Source: Brachypodium distachyon (Eukaryota; Streptophyta; Magnoliopsida; Poales; Poaceae). Taken from it: 64,000 nt of DNA. The notes under the pieces are model-generated. The model was not told where the DNA came from. It saw only the letters and a program-made list of their open reading frames with translations, and did not search any database. The stretch is from the NCBI RefSeq assembly GCF_000005505.3, contig NC_016134.3, forward strand, positions 44,172,650 through 44,236,649, in the 5' to 3' direction. The translations under genes were made by a program, and so were the position numbers. Shown one piece after another: positions 38,262-49,195 of this stretch (its first letter is position 1; the number at the start of each line of letters is the position of its first letter).

Positions 38262-41200
38262 ATGGCGTCTTCTTCTCGCAACCCCGCCGTCGACCCTGCT
38301 GCTCAGTAGGCTGAAGAGAGGGCCGGCTCCGAGCGAGCCGGCTGGGAGGGCTCGGACGTCACTCCGACGGACATCCAGTGGCTCCGCCGCTCCCGGCGGA
38401 TCCCGGAGGACGTTGAGTGCCGGATTCCCGGCGGCAAGACCGTGCCAACTCCAGAGGCTGGTGAGCGCGTTGTCTTTCTTGCTCACTTTGAGCGCGGTTT
38501 TGCTCTTCCTGCTAGTGATTTGCTCAGGAATTTCCTAAATTTCTTTGGCCTCCAGCCGCACCACCTTCCGGCGAATGCCATTCTTACTCTCTCGGCATTC
38601 GTCACTTGCTGTGAAGGCTATCTCGGCCTTTGGCCCTCCATCGACCTGTGGTCCCGGTACTTCATGTTCCGGCCAAAGGTTCTTCCTGATAAGGACAATC
38701 CCGGCGCCATGAAATCGATGACCGAATGCGGCGCCGGCACTGTCATTCCTCATCGGGGTTCCGCCTTCCCCTGGATTCAGGGTCTTGAGTCATGTAAAAG
38801 ATGGCTCAAGACCTTTTTCTATGTTAAAAATTCCTCTGAAGTCGACAAGATCAATCTGCCGGGATTTGAAGTCGGCCCCCCGGAGGACAAGAGAAACTGG
38901 TCTTACGACCCGAAGGAGGGCCTCCCGGAGGTCAACGAGATCCACGCCGCCATCCTCGAGCTCAAGGACAACGGGATGACGGCTGACGATCTGTTGGCCA
39001 CTTTTCTGTACCGGCGGCTGTGTCCACTCCAGCGCTGGGTACACAAGATGTGTTTCTATGGTGGCCAATTTGACCCGGACAGGGTGTCGACCTTCAAGCT
39101 CACCCACGCTGAAGTCCGGCGCCGGGTCAAGGCGATCGCCAAGACGAACATGTCCGAGAAATGGACATGGGGTATGCCGGCATACAGCCGGGATCGTCGC
39201 GCTCCTTCGGCAAATTTTAATTTTTACTTATCTCCTGTTCATATCCGACATATGTTTATGCCGGCTCTTATCTGACGAATACCTTTCTCCGCTCAATTTG
39301 ACTTCTTTGTGCAGAGATTCTCTCTTCAGCGACGCGAAGATGGGAATTCCCCGGATAAACGTTTCGCCGCCCCGCGCAGGTCTATCAACGCTGAAGATCT
39401 GGATTCAGAGGACTTCATGCCGATCGCCCATGCCAGCCCTCGACGTACCGAGAGTAAGTATCTCCGACATCCCCTTGTAATCCTTACCATACTTGTTAGC
39501 AAAGTATTTACTCTTGCTTTATCCCGTAAATAGCCGACTCGGGCGAGCCTGCTGCCGAGGCATCGGATGCAGGCGCCGCTGCGGCACCAGTCCGGGAGAG
39601 GCGTGCAGTCTCGAAGCGCGCCGCCGAGAAAGATCTTCCGCAGAATGTGAAGCGGAAGAAAACTGCGGCACATGGCCCCAAGCCTAAGCCCCTGATCGTC
39701 GGGTAAGGCCAATATAACCTCAACCTCTGATGTCGGTTTTCTTCTTTTGTTGTCAAGCAAGCAGCTAACTTTTATTTCTGTAGGGAGGCTCTGACAGCCA
39801 CGCAATATCAGAGGTGCATTGCGTCTGAGATCCCGGCGGCTCCGTCTTCCCATGCCGAGGCTTCAAACCCGGCCACGGGTGAGGCCGAAACCGTCGCGGA
39901 TCCGACCTCCCCCGCCCGGGACGTCGGTCGAGCATCGTCGCCACGGTCGTCGGCCAGACGGAGACTCCTACGGCCGGAGCCTCGGCAACCGAGGTGCTCC
40001 TTCCTCGGCTGCAGTCGAGACGTCGACGGAGCCGCAAGCCTCGGAGACGCTACGGCAGCCGGCAACGAGTCCCTAGGAACCCCAAGGACCACAGCCGACT
40101 CCGACGTCGCCTCTGTCTCCATCACAGCCGGAAGCCACCCAAGTTGCTGCCGTGCGGGCCAAGAAGGCTAAAGGCCCTGCTGCCGCGACAGGATTGGCAG
40201 CTCCGGGTTCCACTGGTCCGCAGCCTTCCGGCAGGCATCAAGGGTCCCTCCAGACGACCAGCGGGCACAACTGGCACTGGGCCAGTTCGTAACGGACTGG
40301 AACAGCGCCGACAGTTACGAGGTGACCTCCAGCACCCTCCAGGCGGCTCGGCAAAGCCCGCTGGTGGGACCTCCACCCGCGGCGACTCCAGAATCGGTGG
40401 CCACCCGGATGTACCAAGCAAGGGTGGCCTTGTTTGAGGCCAACCGATCTGCCGAGGTATGAAGAATTCCTTAAAATATTTTTCTTTAAATTCCAGTATA
40501 GTACCCATACTCCTAGTCCCTGAGGTTTAGGGCGAGTAAGAATTAGTCGGCCTGAAGCTTATCCCCTTAAAATTTCAAACACTCTGCAACCCTTAGAAAT
40601 GTCAAACACTTATTCCCCAAGACTAAGGCCGGGTTTAGAATAGTCGGCCTGAAGCTTTAGAAGCTTCAAACAGTTATTCCCCGAGATTCAGGCCGGGTTT
40701 AGAATAGTCGGCCTGAAGCTTTAGAAGCTTTAAACACTTATTCCCCGGGATTCAGGCCGGGTTTAGAATAGTCGGCCTGAAGCTTTAGAAGCTTCAAACA
40801 CTTATTCCCCGGGATTCAGGCCGGGTTTAGAATAGTCGGCCTGAAGCTTTAGAAGCTTCAAACACTTATTCCCCGGGATTCAGGCCGGGTTTAGAATAGT
40901 CGGCCTGAAGCTTTAGAAGCTTCAAACACTTATTCCCCGAGATTCGGGCTGGGTTTAGAATAGTCGGCCTGAAGCTTTAGAAGCTTCAAACACTTATTCC
41001 TCAAGATTCGGACTGGGTTTAGAATAGTCGGCCTGAAGCTTTAGAAGCTTTAAACACTTATTCCCCGAGATTCAGGCCGGGTTTAGAATAGTCGGCCTAA
41101 AGCTTGTAATTGCCGACTTCTTTACTGTACCAAACTTACCAGCAAATTGGCCAACATCCAGGCCTTTCGCGCGCTGTGGCTGGGAGAAGAAGCTCCGACG

Positions 41201-41584
41201 GACATCCCGGAGTTGGCCAAGCGCTTGTTGGAGGTCGAGTCTCGGCTAAGTGACTGGCAGGAGTCGGCCGCGCGCATCGGCGCCGACGAGGCACTGTCGT
41301 TCATACTGTCCTAGAACGACGACATCAACCTCGACGTGCTGCAGTCGATGCGTGTCCGCTCCCCCTTTCTTACTGATCCCGAGTTGGTCGCCAAGCGCAA
41401 GGAGCGGGCTTACTCCTTCATCCAGTATGCCGATGTGCATACGTTTGTGGAAGGCCCGCCATCCGAAGTCGAGATGACCGACGGGGGCGAAGAAGCAGCG
41501 GATGAGGAAGCTGCTGTGGAGTCGGCCTCCACCACGACGGATGCGCCGAGTTCCGGCGCCAACAACCCCTCCGTCTCTTCTTAG
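38262..41584 (+). pseudogene. Antisense ORF of Tat element (gypsy-type putative transposase domain)
   Basis: Plus-strand, multi-exon gene inside the first Tat element, opposite to gag-pol. Exon 1 runs from ATG 38262 to about 39171 and reads through FLAHFERGFALPASDLLRNF, LQPHHLPANAILTLSAFV and FMFRPKVLPDKDNPGAMKSM, typical of the plant putative gypsy-type transposon domain (PF04195). Further exons cover about 39315-39451, 39533-39703, 39785-40460 and 41140-41584; the last has a helical Glu/Ala-rich stretch (EVESRLSDWQESAARIGADE) and an acidic end. The 39.7-40.5 kb part shifts frame. In-frame TAG codons at 38307 and 41312 break it. A TATA-like TATAAGTA is at 37998-38005. The function of this ORF is unknown; DNA/RNA-binding or chaperone roles are only guesses. 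Confidence 0.8.
40536..41108 (+). repeat. 64-bp tandem array in an intron of the antisense ORF
   Basis: Seven regular units start at 40651, 40715, 40779, 40843, 40907, 40971 and 41035, exactly 64 bp apart. Each has GAAGCTTTAGAAGCTTCAAA, CACTTATTCCCCG and TTCAGGCCGGGTTTAGAATA. Degenerate half-units precede from 40536. Each unit contains small palindromes (GAAGCTT-AGAAGCTTC; CGGCCTGAA-TTCAGGCCG), so the array can fold into repeated hairpins. Units differ by only a few bases. Confidence 0.95.
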
Positions 41585-42205
41585 CTAAGTTAGAAAAAAC
41601 TTTAGAAATATCAGATCCTCGGAATGCCGGCTGCAAATGTAGCCGTAATATTTTTGTTTGTAAGACATCTTGTTTTTAATTTAATTAAGTCTTTTTCTTA
41701 TCGAATTCCCGACCGAGTCCCCGAGTTCATTTTTTCTCTTAGTGAAAATTTATGACTTCGGTTCTTTTGTCTGCCTTGCCAGCGTTCGACGTATGAATCG
41801 CAAAGTGATAAAACCACCCTTTCGAAAAAAGTGGCTTGACAAATTCGCTCGGCAATTATCGAGTTAAGGAAGAAATGCCAAGTTAAGATAATGTGCATCT
41901 CGGATCGCTTCATTGCTTGTTTCCACAGTCGCTTTTCATGTGTTCGGTTATTTTATACCCGTCTCTAACTTACCATGAAGCCGGGTTGCGGACTGCAACG
42001 AAGTCATAGAGGGGATTTTCAACACCGACACACTATTAGACCGACATAAGAGTACGCAACTAAGCCACGCCGACATACAAAAGATAAATGCAATTAAGCA
42101 CTTAAATGATATGGAAGTCCTCGAGTTTCTTTTAAGAACTCGGCAGATAATTTCATTGTCTTAAAACATTCAGCATAAGGAAAAAACGATATAAATACTC
42201 AGCTC

Positions 42206-43190
42206 TCAAGTATAGAACGGACGAAGCAAAGCTATGTTCCATGGCCTCTTGGTCTCCTCACCTGACCGGTCCATCCTGTTCGCCTTGGGGTCTTGTGCAT
42301 CTATAAAATAATAGGAATCATTGCGGAGCGCTTTGCTCACAATGAAGGGTCCTTCCCATGGAGGTGATAGTTTGTGCATGCCGGCTGTGCGTTGCACAAG
42401 TCGGAGGACAAGATTTCCTTCCCAGAAAACTCGCGGGCTGACCTTTCGGCTGTGATAATGCCTTAGGTGTTGTTGATAGATGGCCGACCGAGATAAAGCC
42501 AATTCTCGTGCTTCTTCGAGCAAGTCGACATCATTTTCTTGGGCCTCTTTTACCTCGGCTTCCGTATACATGGTTACTCGTGGAGAGTCATGTTCAATGT
42601 CGGCTGGTAGGATAGCTTCCGCCCCGTATACGAGGAAGAATGGCGTGTAGCCTGTAGAGCGATTGGGAGTCGTCCTGAGACTCCATAGCACGGCCGGGAG
42701 TTCGTCCAGCCAGCATCCCGGCGTACGCTCCAATGGCTCAATTAGCCGAGGTTTTATGTCGGATAAAACCATGCCGTTTGCTCTTTCAACTTGTCCATTG
42801 GATTGAGGATGTGCTACGGAAGCGACATCCAGCCGGATTTTCTTCTCCGCACAGAATCGTGCGAAAGGTCCCTCCGCGAAGTTCGTTCCATTATCCGTGA
42901 TGATAATGTGCGGGTACCCATATCTCAAGATGATATCTTTCAGAAATGACACCACGGTTTTGCCGTCACACTTTTTTATCGGCTTCACCTCAATCCATTT
43001 GGTGAACTTGTCGACCATAACCAGGATATGCGTCATGTCTCCTCGTGCCTGCTTGAACGGTCCCACCATGTCCAAACACCAAACAGCAAACGGCCAAGTG
43101 ATTGGATTAGTCTTGAGTTCGGATGCCGGCATATGAATTTTGTTGGCATATCTCTGGCAGCCGTTACATTTGCTGACTATATCTTCTGCT
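42206..43190 (-). pseudogene. Integrase of the first Tat element, N-terminus deleted
   Basis: Catalyses insertion of the cDNA. The open part 42206-43132 has the retroviral-type core with its D, D, E: CLDMVGPFKQARGD, ITDNGTNFAEGPF, and VERANGMVLSDIKP, followed by the C-terminal domain (WEGPFIVSKALRNDSYYF) and PWNIALLRPFYT. Upstream, only the second half of the zinc finger remains (CNGCQRYANKIHMP at about 43130-43165). The HH half and its leader are gone: the RNase H end runs straight into LQEAEDIVSKC. Confidence 0.92.
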
Positions 43191-44939
43191 TCCTGCAGTG
43201 CAGTGTGGAGCCGAGTTTCGACAATGTGTCGGCTGCCTCATTTTCCGTCCGAAGTATGTGGTGAAATTCACACCCTTCAAAGTGGCCACTGATCTTCTGA
43301 ACATGGAACCAGTATAGCGCCATGTTGGCATCCAATGCATCCCAGTTACCGGAAGCTTGCTGGACGACCAGATCGGAATCACCAAAGCATTGAATCCGGC
43401 GGACTCCAATTTCTTTCGCCATCTTAGTCCGTGCACAAGTGCCTCATACTCGGCAACATTGTTGGATGCTGCGAAGTGAATTTGCAATATATACTTAAGT
43501 TGGTCGCACTTTGGCGAGGTCAGAACTATGCCAGCACCAAGCCCACTTTTCATCTTAGAGCCGTCAAAATGCATTTTCCAGTTAATTTCTGGGGGTGGTG
43601 GTTCATACTCCATCTCGGCCCAATCCACCAGGAAATCCGCGAGAGCCTGAGATTTCACGGCATCCCGTTTGTCGTACTGCGACGCATAGGGTGCCAACTC
43701 GACAGCCCATTTTGCGACTCGGCCGCTCGCGTCTTTGTTACTCATGATTTCCGAGACGGGCGCCTCACATATAACTCGAATCCGATGTGCCTCAAAGTAA
43801 TGCTTTAGCTTCTTTGCCACCATATATACGCCGTACGACATTTTCTGGTAATGGGGATAATTCTACTTGGAAGACGATAACACCTCGCTCAAGTAATATA
43901 CCGGCCTCTGCACCGATTTCCTTTCCACTACGATCACGGCACTAACCACTCGGTTCGTTCCTGCTATGTATAACAACATAGGCTCCTTCTCCATCGGTGA
44001 AGCTAATATTGGTGCCGTAGCAATCATCTTCTTCAGCTCTTGAAAAGCTAAGTCTGCCTGTGGCGTCCACACAAATTTGTCGGTTTTCTTCATCAGTTGA
44101 TATAAGGGCATAGCCTTTTCACCTAGCCGACTAACGAAACGACTCAGCGATGCTAGGAATCTAGTGAATTTCTGCATATCTTTGAGGCACTTCGGTAATT
44201 TCATTCTTTCTATAGCGGCAATTTTCACACGGTTTGTTTCTATACCTCGGCTTGATACCAGGAACCCAAGCAATTTTCCTACCGGCACACCGAATGTGCA
44301 TTTGGCAGGGTTCAGTTTCATTCGGAATCTCCTCAGATTTGCGAATGTTTCCCGGATATCATCCAGGAGCGTGGCGGTTTCCTTGGTTTTTATGACGACG
44401 TCGTCAACATATACTTGCACATTTTTGCCGAGTTGATCGTGCAAGCATTTCTGCATGCACCTTTGATAAGTGGCCCCTGCATTTCTCAAACCGAACGGCA
44501 TAGTGCGATAGCAATAAGCCCTGAACGGGGTGATAAATGATGTCTTTATTTGATCATTAGGGTTCAGTGGTATCTGGTGAAAACCAGAGTACGTGTCTAC
44601 AAAAGACAGCAACTCACACCCGGCAGTGGAGTCGATCACTTGATCGATCCGAGGTAACAGAAATGGATCTTTGGGACATGCCTTGTTTAGGCTGGTGTAG
44701 TCGATACACATGCGCCACACCTTGGCAGCAGTTGGGTCGTCTTTCTTCTTCTCGACCATGACAGGGTTTGCCAGCCAGTCGGGAATCAACACTTCCATGA
44801 TAAAGCCAGCAGTTTGAAGCCGGGATACCTCTTCCGATATGACTTTCCTTCTGTCGTCAGCGAAGCGTCGAAGGGGCTGCTTCACCGGTCTTGCGTCTGG
44901 TCTGACATGCAATGAGTGCTCAGCCAACTCCCACGGCAC
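43191..44939 (-). pseudogene. Reverse transcriptase and RNase H of the first Tat element
   Basis: RT motifs in order: ANPVMVEKKKDD, WRMCIDYTSLNKACPKDPF, LSFVDTYSGFHQIPL, YRTMPFGLRNAGATYQRCM, VQVYVDDVVIKTK (catalytic YVDD), KLNPAKCTFGV. A connection/first RNase H domain follows (WTPQADLAFQELKK), and the Tat-type second RNase H has INWKMHFDGSKMKSGLGAGI and NNVAEYEALVHGL. Breaks: TAG at 43863-43865 between connection and RNase H, and a frameshift at about 43420 (the frame continues at GVRRIQCFGDSDLVVQQ). It is fused to the integrase by the deletion near 43195. Confidence 0.93.
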
Positions 44940-45011
44940 ACCTGGCAGGTCTTGAGTTGACCATGCGGAGATATCCCGATTCTCACGGAGGAAGCTACTG
45001 AGCTCGCCTTC

Positions 45012-45824
45012 CTATTTCTCTCCCAGGCCGGCACCAATGATGACGGTGCGGTCCGAGAACTCGCTGTTAACCTGTACCTTCTTTGTCTCCTTGGCTGCCT
45101 GAAAGGCCACACTTTCATGGGGATCGGTCATAGCCGGCAGGCCAATTTGTGCTGCCTGAGCCATCACAACAGCGTCTTGTAATTTCTTTTTCTCTCCAGC
45201 GATGACCAGTGACTCGGCCAAAGCAGACCCGGCCACTGCACATTCCATTGAGCATTTGTAGTTGCCAATGATAGTTATGGTACCATTTGGTCCCGACATC
45301 TTCATTTTCAGATAACCAATGTGAGTAGTAGCCATGAACTTGGCGAGTGCCGGTCTGCCAAGTAGCGCATGGTACGGACTGCTAAGGTCCACCACCTCGA
45401 ACACTAAGTTTTCGGTGCGACAGTTCTCTCTGGTGCCGAATAAGACGTCCACTCGGATCTTGCCTACCGGGGCACAAGACACTCCCGGCACAATACCGTG
45501 AAAGGTAGTCTGGCTGGGCTCAAACATGTTATCAGTAATGCCGAGCTTAAGCATCGTGTCCCGGTACAGGATATTGATGCTGCTCCCATTATCAATGAGA
45601 ACCCGAGTGAACTTGACGTTAATGTCGGGCCCGATGAGTGTCGGGTTGACCACCAAGGCATGTCCGCCAGGGTTGGGCATAACCTTGGGATGGTCTGCCC
45701 GGTTCCAGTTGATCTGCTGCTCCGACCAATACATGAATTTTGGAACAACCGGCATAACAGCATTGACCTCCATCTCTCGCTTGCGCTGACTTTGCTTGTC
45801 AGTGGGCTCAATGATGAAAATCAT
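45012..45824 (-). CDS. Aspartic protease region of the first Tat element
   Basis: Processes the gag-pol polyprotein. The active-site motif is VLIDNGSSINILYRD, with a flap-like region VGKIRVDVLFG and the second conserved block YHALLGRPALAKFMA. The open frame ends in a TAG at 45012-45014, where the polyprotein should continue into RT. Upstream it is out of frame with gag. Confidence 0.88.
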   Translation of the reverse strand: MIFIIEPTDKQSQRKREMEVNAVMPVVPKFMYWSEQQINWNRADHPKVMPNPGGHALVVNPTLIGPDINVKFTRVLIDNGSSINILYRDTMLKLGITDNMFEPSQTTFHGIVPGVSCAPVGKIRVDVLFGTRENCRTENLVFEVVDLSSPYHALLGRPALAKFMATTHIGYLKMKMSGPNGTITIIGNYKCSMECAVAGSALAESLVIAGEKKKLQDAVVMAQAAQIGLPAMTDPHESVAFQAAKETKKVQVNSEFSDRTVIIGAGLGEK

Positions 45825-46066
45825 GCAGCTCTAGTGATGCTCCTTGTACTCATTTCTCCTGGCATATCCCAGGATTTCTTATTCTTCCACCTGGTTGACT
45901 GTATTGTTTGCCCGAGGGGGTCCGTGGATCTATGCGTTTGCGCCTGTGAGCGGTGGTGGAGGGGGTAACAGACTTGCTTCGCCCTTCTCGGCCCGCTGCA
46001 TCCAGCTGCATTGCCGCATTGTGTGGTTCGCCGGCTTATTGGGTTAGTCGTGTGAAAACGACAAGG

Positions 46067-48017
46067 CTAATCCAACATCACCTCGAACATATACTTCGGC
46101 TTATCCTGCCAAGGGTTCTTTTGTTCTCCCTTCTTAACCCATTGCTGATTTCTTGTTTTCTGACGCTGGCTGGAGCCGGTATCAGGTTGATCCTGAATTG
46201 CGGCGACATGGGCTGGCCCGTACCGATAATCCGGCCTATCATCTCTTCTCTTGTTGCGATGATCTTGATGATCGTTCATCCGGAATGCCCCGGCAGGATT
46301 GTATGTCGGCTGCTCCCTTTATGGTTCTGCCGGCATCAGCGATGGCTGAGTCGGATCGCCAAGCACATACATGTTAGCGATTCTGATCATCTCAGAAAGA
46401 TTGGCCGGCATCTCTCTTTGCAGCTTCTGCCACAGCATGCTGCCGTGTCGGCATCCTTGGGCAAACCACGCTATGGCTTGCGATTCCACTATCCCTTCGC
46501 AAGAATTGCGGAGATTGTTCCACCTGGTCAGGTAATCCCGGTCAATCTCGTTGTCTCTTTGCTTGCACATGGACAACTGTTGAGGACGATTTGGCATCTT
46601 GTAAGTGCTAGTGAAATTGCTGACAAAAGCTTCCTCGAAGTCTATCCAGCAATTGATGCTGCCTTCCGGCAAGTTGTTCAACCATATCCTTGCCGGTCCT
46701 ACCAGCATTTGGGGTACATAACGTACATCCCATCTGTGGTTGCCACCTGCCACGCTCATCACCGTGACATAGTTTTCCAGCAAATCTTCCGGCTTAGTGA
46801 TGTCGTCATACGTTCTCGTACCCCTGGGCAGCTGGAAATCCGGGGCTGGTCTCTCCCTCATGATCCGATGCACAAAGCAACGCGGTCCTGGAGGGCCTTG
46901 CTCCTCTAGAAGCTCGGACAGATAAATTCTGTCAAGCCGATGTCGGGCATCCAGAGGTGATACTTGTCTGTTCCCAACTCGGGCTCCGAGCAGGCCGAGA
47001 TTGTCACGCTCTCGCCTGATATAACCCTTGTCGCCCATAGCCGAGTACGCATCATCGTAACGATCATACCGGCGATCTTCACCGGCACCCGAGACCCTGC
47101 TGTCCTGCAGCAGTATTGGGTGCCGGACCCCGAGGTTGGTGTCCATGATCAAACGAGTAACGTTCTTGCTGGTCTCGGCGATTGTCGCCGGGACGCAGGC
47201 CACTTTGGCTGTCATCAACCCTCCTGACTATCTGTTTCTCTGCTAGAGCCGGATCATAACACTCCAGCTGCTTATTCCGGCCAGAGTTTACGCTTTTGTC
47301 CCGTTTGCCACCAGGTGAGGACGCTTGCTTGTCAACGCGGCCACCAGCATCTGTAGCCGAGTGAATAACCTGAGACGCGCCGGGTTTGCCGTGCATTCTC
47401 ATATACGCCTCATTTTGCTCGTTAGCTGTTTGGAGCAGCTCTTTCATGCGCAGCTGCTGCTGCTGAAGTGCCTCTCCCGTAAGATTCGGCAACTACTCAG
47501 CCGCAGCCTCGGCAGTCCTGAGATTTTTGACAGGGGTGTTGTATTTCGGCTTCAGTGCCGAGGCAAAACTTGCCGACGCTGCTGGTGCACCCTTGCCATC
47601 TCTTGTCATCTCGACATTCAAGTTCTTACCACAATTACGCACCTCCCCAACTCGGCTAGGGTTAGTAAACGCAGTAGAACTAAGACCATGGGCTTTGTTA
47701 TACTCACGGAGCGAGATGTCGAGCTGTTGTCAAGGGTGAGCGACATCGACTGCTTCCTTCAGAAGCTTCTGTCTCTCCAACTCCAACTCCACCTGCAGCT
47801 GGGCCGGGTTAGCGTTCGGCGCTACCGGTGTGGTCAGCCGTTCGATGGAGGCCTGGATCTGAGTTGGCTTCGGCGGCAGAGCCGATGTGCCGGCTTGAGC
47901 GGCGATGTTCTCCGGCTTCTCCAAGGGGAGCTTCGCCATTCTGCCGGACTTGGTTGGGACCGCGCCACTTCCTGCAGCGTCCCTTCCCGCATCGACGCCA
48001 TGAGCCGTCACCATGAC
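46067..48017 (-). pseudogene. gag of the first Tat element, several breaks
   Basis: Structural capsid protein. N-terminal part at 47730-48017 (LQVELELERQKLLKEAVDV helix). Middle at 47079-47492 (LRMKELLQTANEQNEAYMRM). Capsid domain at 46319-47218, with QMLVGPARIWLNNLPEGSI, CWIDFEEAFVSNF, LSMCKQRDNEIDRDYLTRW, AIAWFAQGCRHG, typical of the retrotransposon gag family. Basic tail at 46067-46279. Breaks: TGA at about 47727-47729, TAG at 47493-47495, a frameshift near 47130 and a shift near 46300. Long plus-strand frames here are shadows. Confidence 0.88.
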
Positions 48018-48319
48018 CTCCACACAGTCAGCAGGTTAGTCGACGTTTCGGCCGCAGACCGTGCAGATGGTGGGGGGATCTTCGGCCATCGCCACCTGCT
48101 CTGGGTACCTGCAGGGACTGTAAGTAGCAACATAAACCTCGTGCATGCCGAAGTTGACGAAGCGGCTGCACAGGGAAGCGATGCGCCGTTGAAGTAACCC
48201 GCGTTATTGTCGATGAAGCCCAGAGAGCCGAATCTCTGGACCAAACCGGAGACCATGCGCTCCCCGGTGACGAGGAAGCTTCCCGTCCGGATGAAAACTC
48301 CAGCCAGCGCTGCTGCTGG

Positions 48320-48338
48320 CCCCACGGTGGGCGCCAAC
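48320..48338 (-). promoter_or_regulatory. Primer-binding site of the first Tat element
   Basis: Directly inside the 5' (right) LTR; in element sense GTTGGCGCCCACCGTGGGG. The TTGGCGCCCACCGTGGGG type is common next to grass Gypsy LTRs. The tRNA that pairs with it was not worked out. Confidence 0.7.
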
Positions 48339-49190
48339 TATCGTGGTGGTGTCACGGCAGATGCCATAGGATGGCTTAACTTGCTGCCGATGGACGATGG
48401 AGGATCCGGAGGAGGGAGGACATGAAGAGAAACACACACAAGTTGCACAGGCACACACGGATTTACCCAGGTTCGGAGCCCTCTTGCCGAGGTAAGACTT
48501 CTACTCCTGCTTTGTTGTATTAGCCGAGATAGAGAAGCTCTATAATGGCGCTCCTTGAGCTGGAAGAAGAAGAAGAAGAAGAAGAAGAAGAAGAAGAAGA
48601 AGAAGCAAGAGGAGGAGGAGGAGGAGGAGAAACCCTAGATGTCTAAGTGCCCCCTCTCTTTCTACAGAGGGGTAGGGTTCTATTTATAGGCCGCCCATGT
48701 CACACTGACATGTGGGCCGAGTCTAACTTCATCTTCTTTGGGCCCCGCCGGGCATGCAGCTTGGTTCCCTCCGGGTGGCACCGTAGGGGACAAAACAACT
48801 TTACTTTTCTCTGGCACCCTGCAGAAAGTACCGCTATCCTCTGCCGGCTTCCGTCAGAGATTCTCTTTCGGTGCTTCCTCTCTGCAGTCGCCTGGCATCG
48901 GTACGTAGGCGCTGATCGCTTTTCGTGAGATGATGATGGCGCTGCTTTACTTTGCACCGCGTGGTCAGGATAAGACCGTTGAGAGATCTCGGCTATCGTC
49001 GAGATCAAAGTGCTCGTTCTTATCCTGCAAACTCATAAGACAAAATAGCCATGCCGGCATGCGCCTGGGATGCCGGCTTAGTGTTAGTTTGACTTTACGA
49101 TGCCGGCATATAGAACTATGCCGGCCTTGCCTCCGTCATCTCGGCTAGAGTTGTGTCGCCATGACCCTACCCTGGGTCATCCCCCCGACG
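48339..49190 (-). repeat. 5' LTR (right) of the first Tat element
   Basis: 852 bp, co-linear with the left LTR with scattered substitutions. Terminal dinucleotides have drifted: in element sense it starts CG instead of TG and ends TA instead of CA. Minus-strand TATA box (TATAAATA) at 48681-48688 and (GAA)n microsatellite at about 48563-48605. Confidence 0.94.
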
Positions 49191-49195
49191 CCCAC

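Larger units (their letters stand above)
36591..49190 (-). mobile_element. Complete-ended Tat-lineage Gypsy LTR retrotransposon
   Basis: 12.6-kb element in minus orientation. LTRs at 36591-37448 and 48339-49190 are flanked by the same 5-bp duplication CCCAC (36586-36590 and 49191-49195). In element sense the order is 5' LTR (right), primer site, gag, protease, RT-RNase H, integrase, then an extra ORF in antisense (+ strand), purine tract, 3' LTR (left). The pol order PR-RT-RH-INT marks Ty3/Gypsy, and an antisense ORF between INT and the 3' LTR marks the Tat lineage (RIRE2, Retand, Grande relatives). Many lesions in gag-pol show it cannot move by itself. The two LTRs are still very alike, so insertion is fairly recent. 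Confidence 0.95.

Noticed and set aside
45953..46909. Plus-strand open frame of 318 codons
   Set aside because: It lies antisense to the gag capsid region, which has clear family motifs on the minus strand; this frame has no domain.
47325..48197. Plus-strand open frame of 290 codons
   Set aside because: Antisense shadow of the gag N-terminal region.
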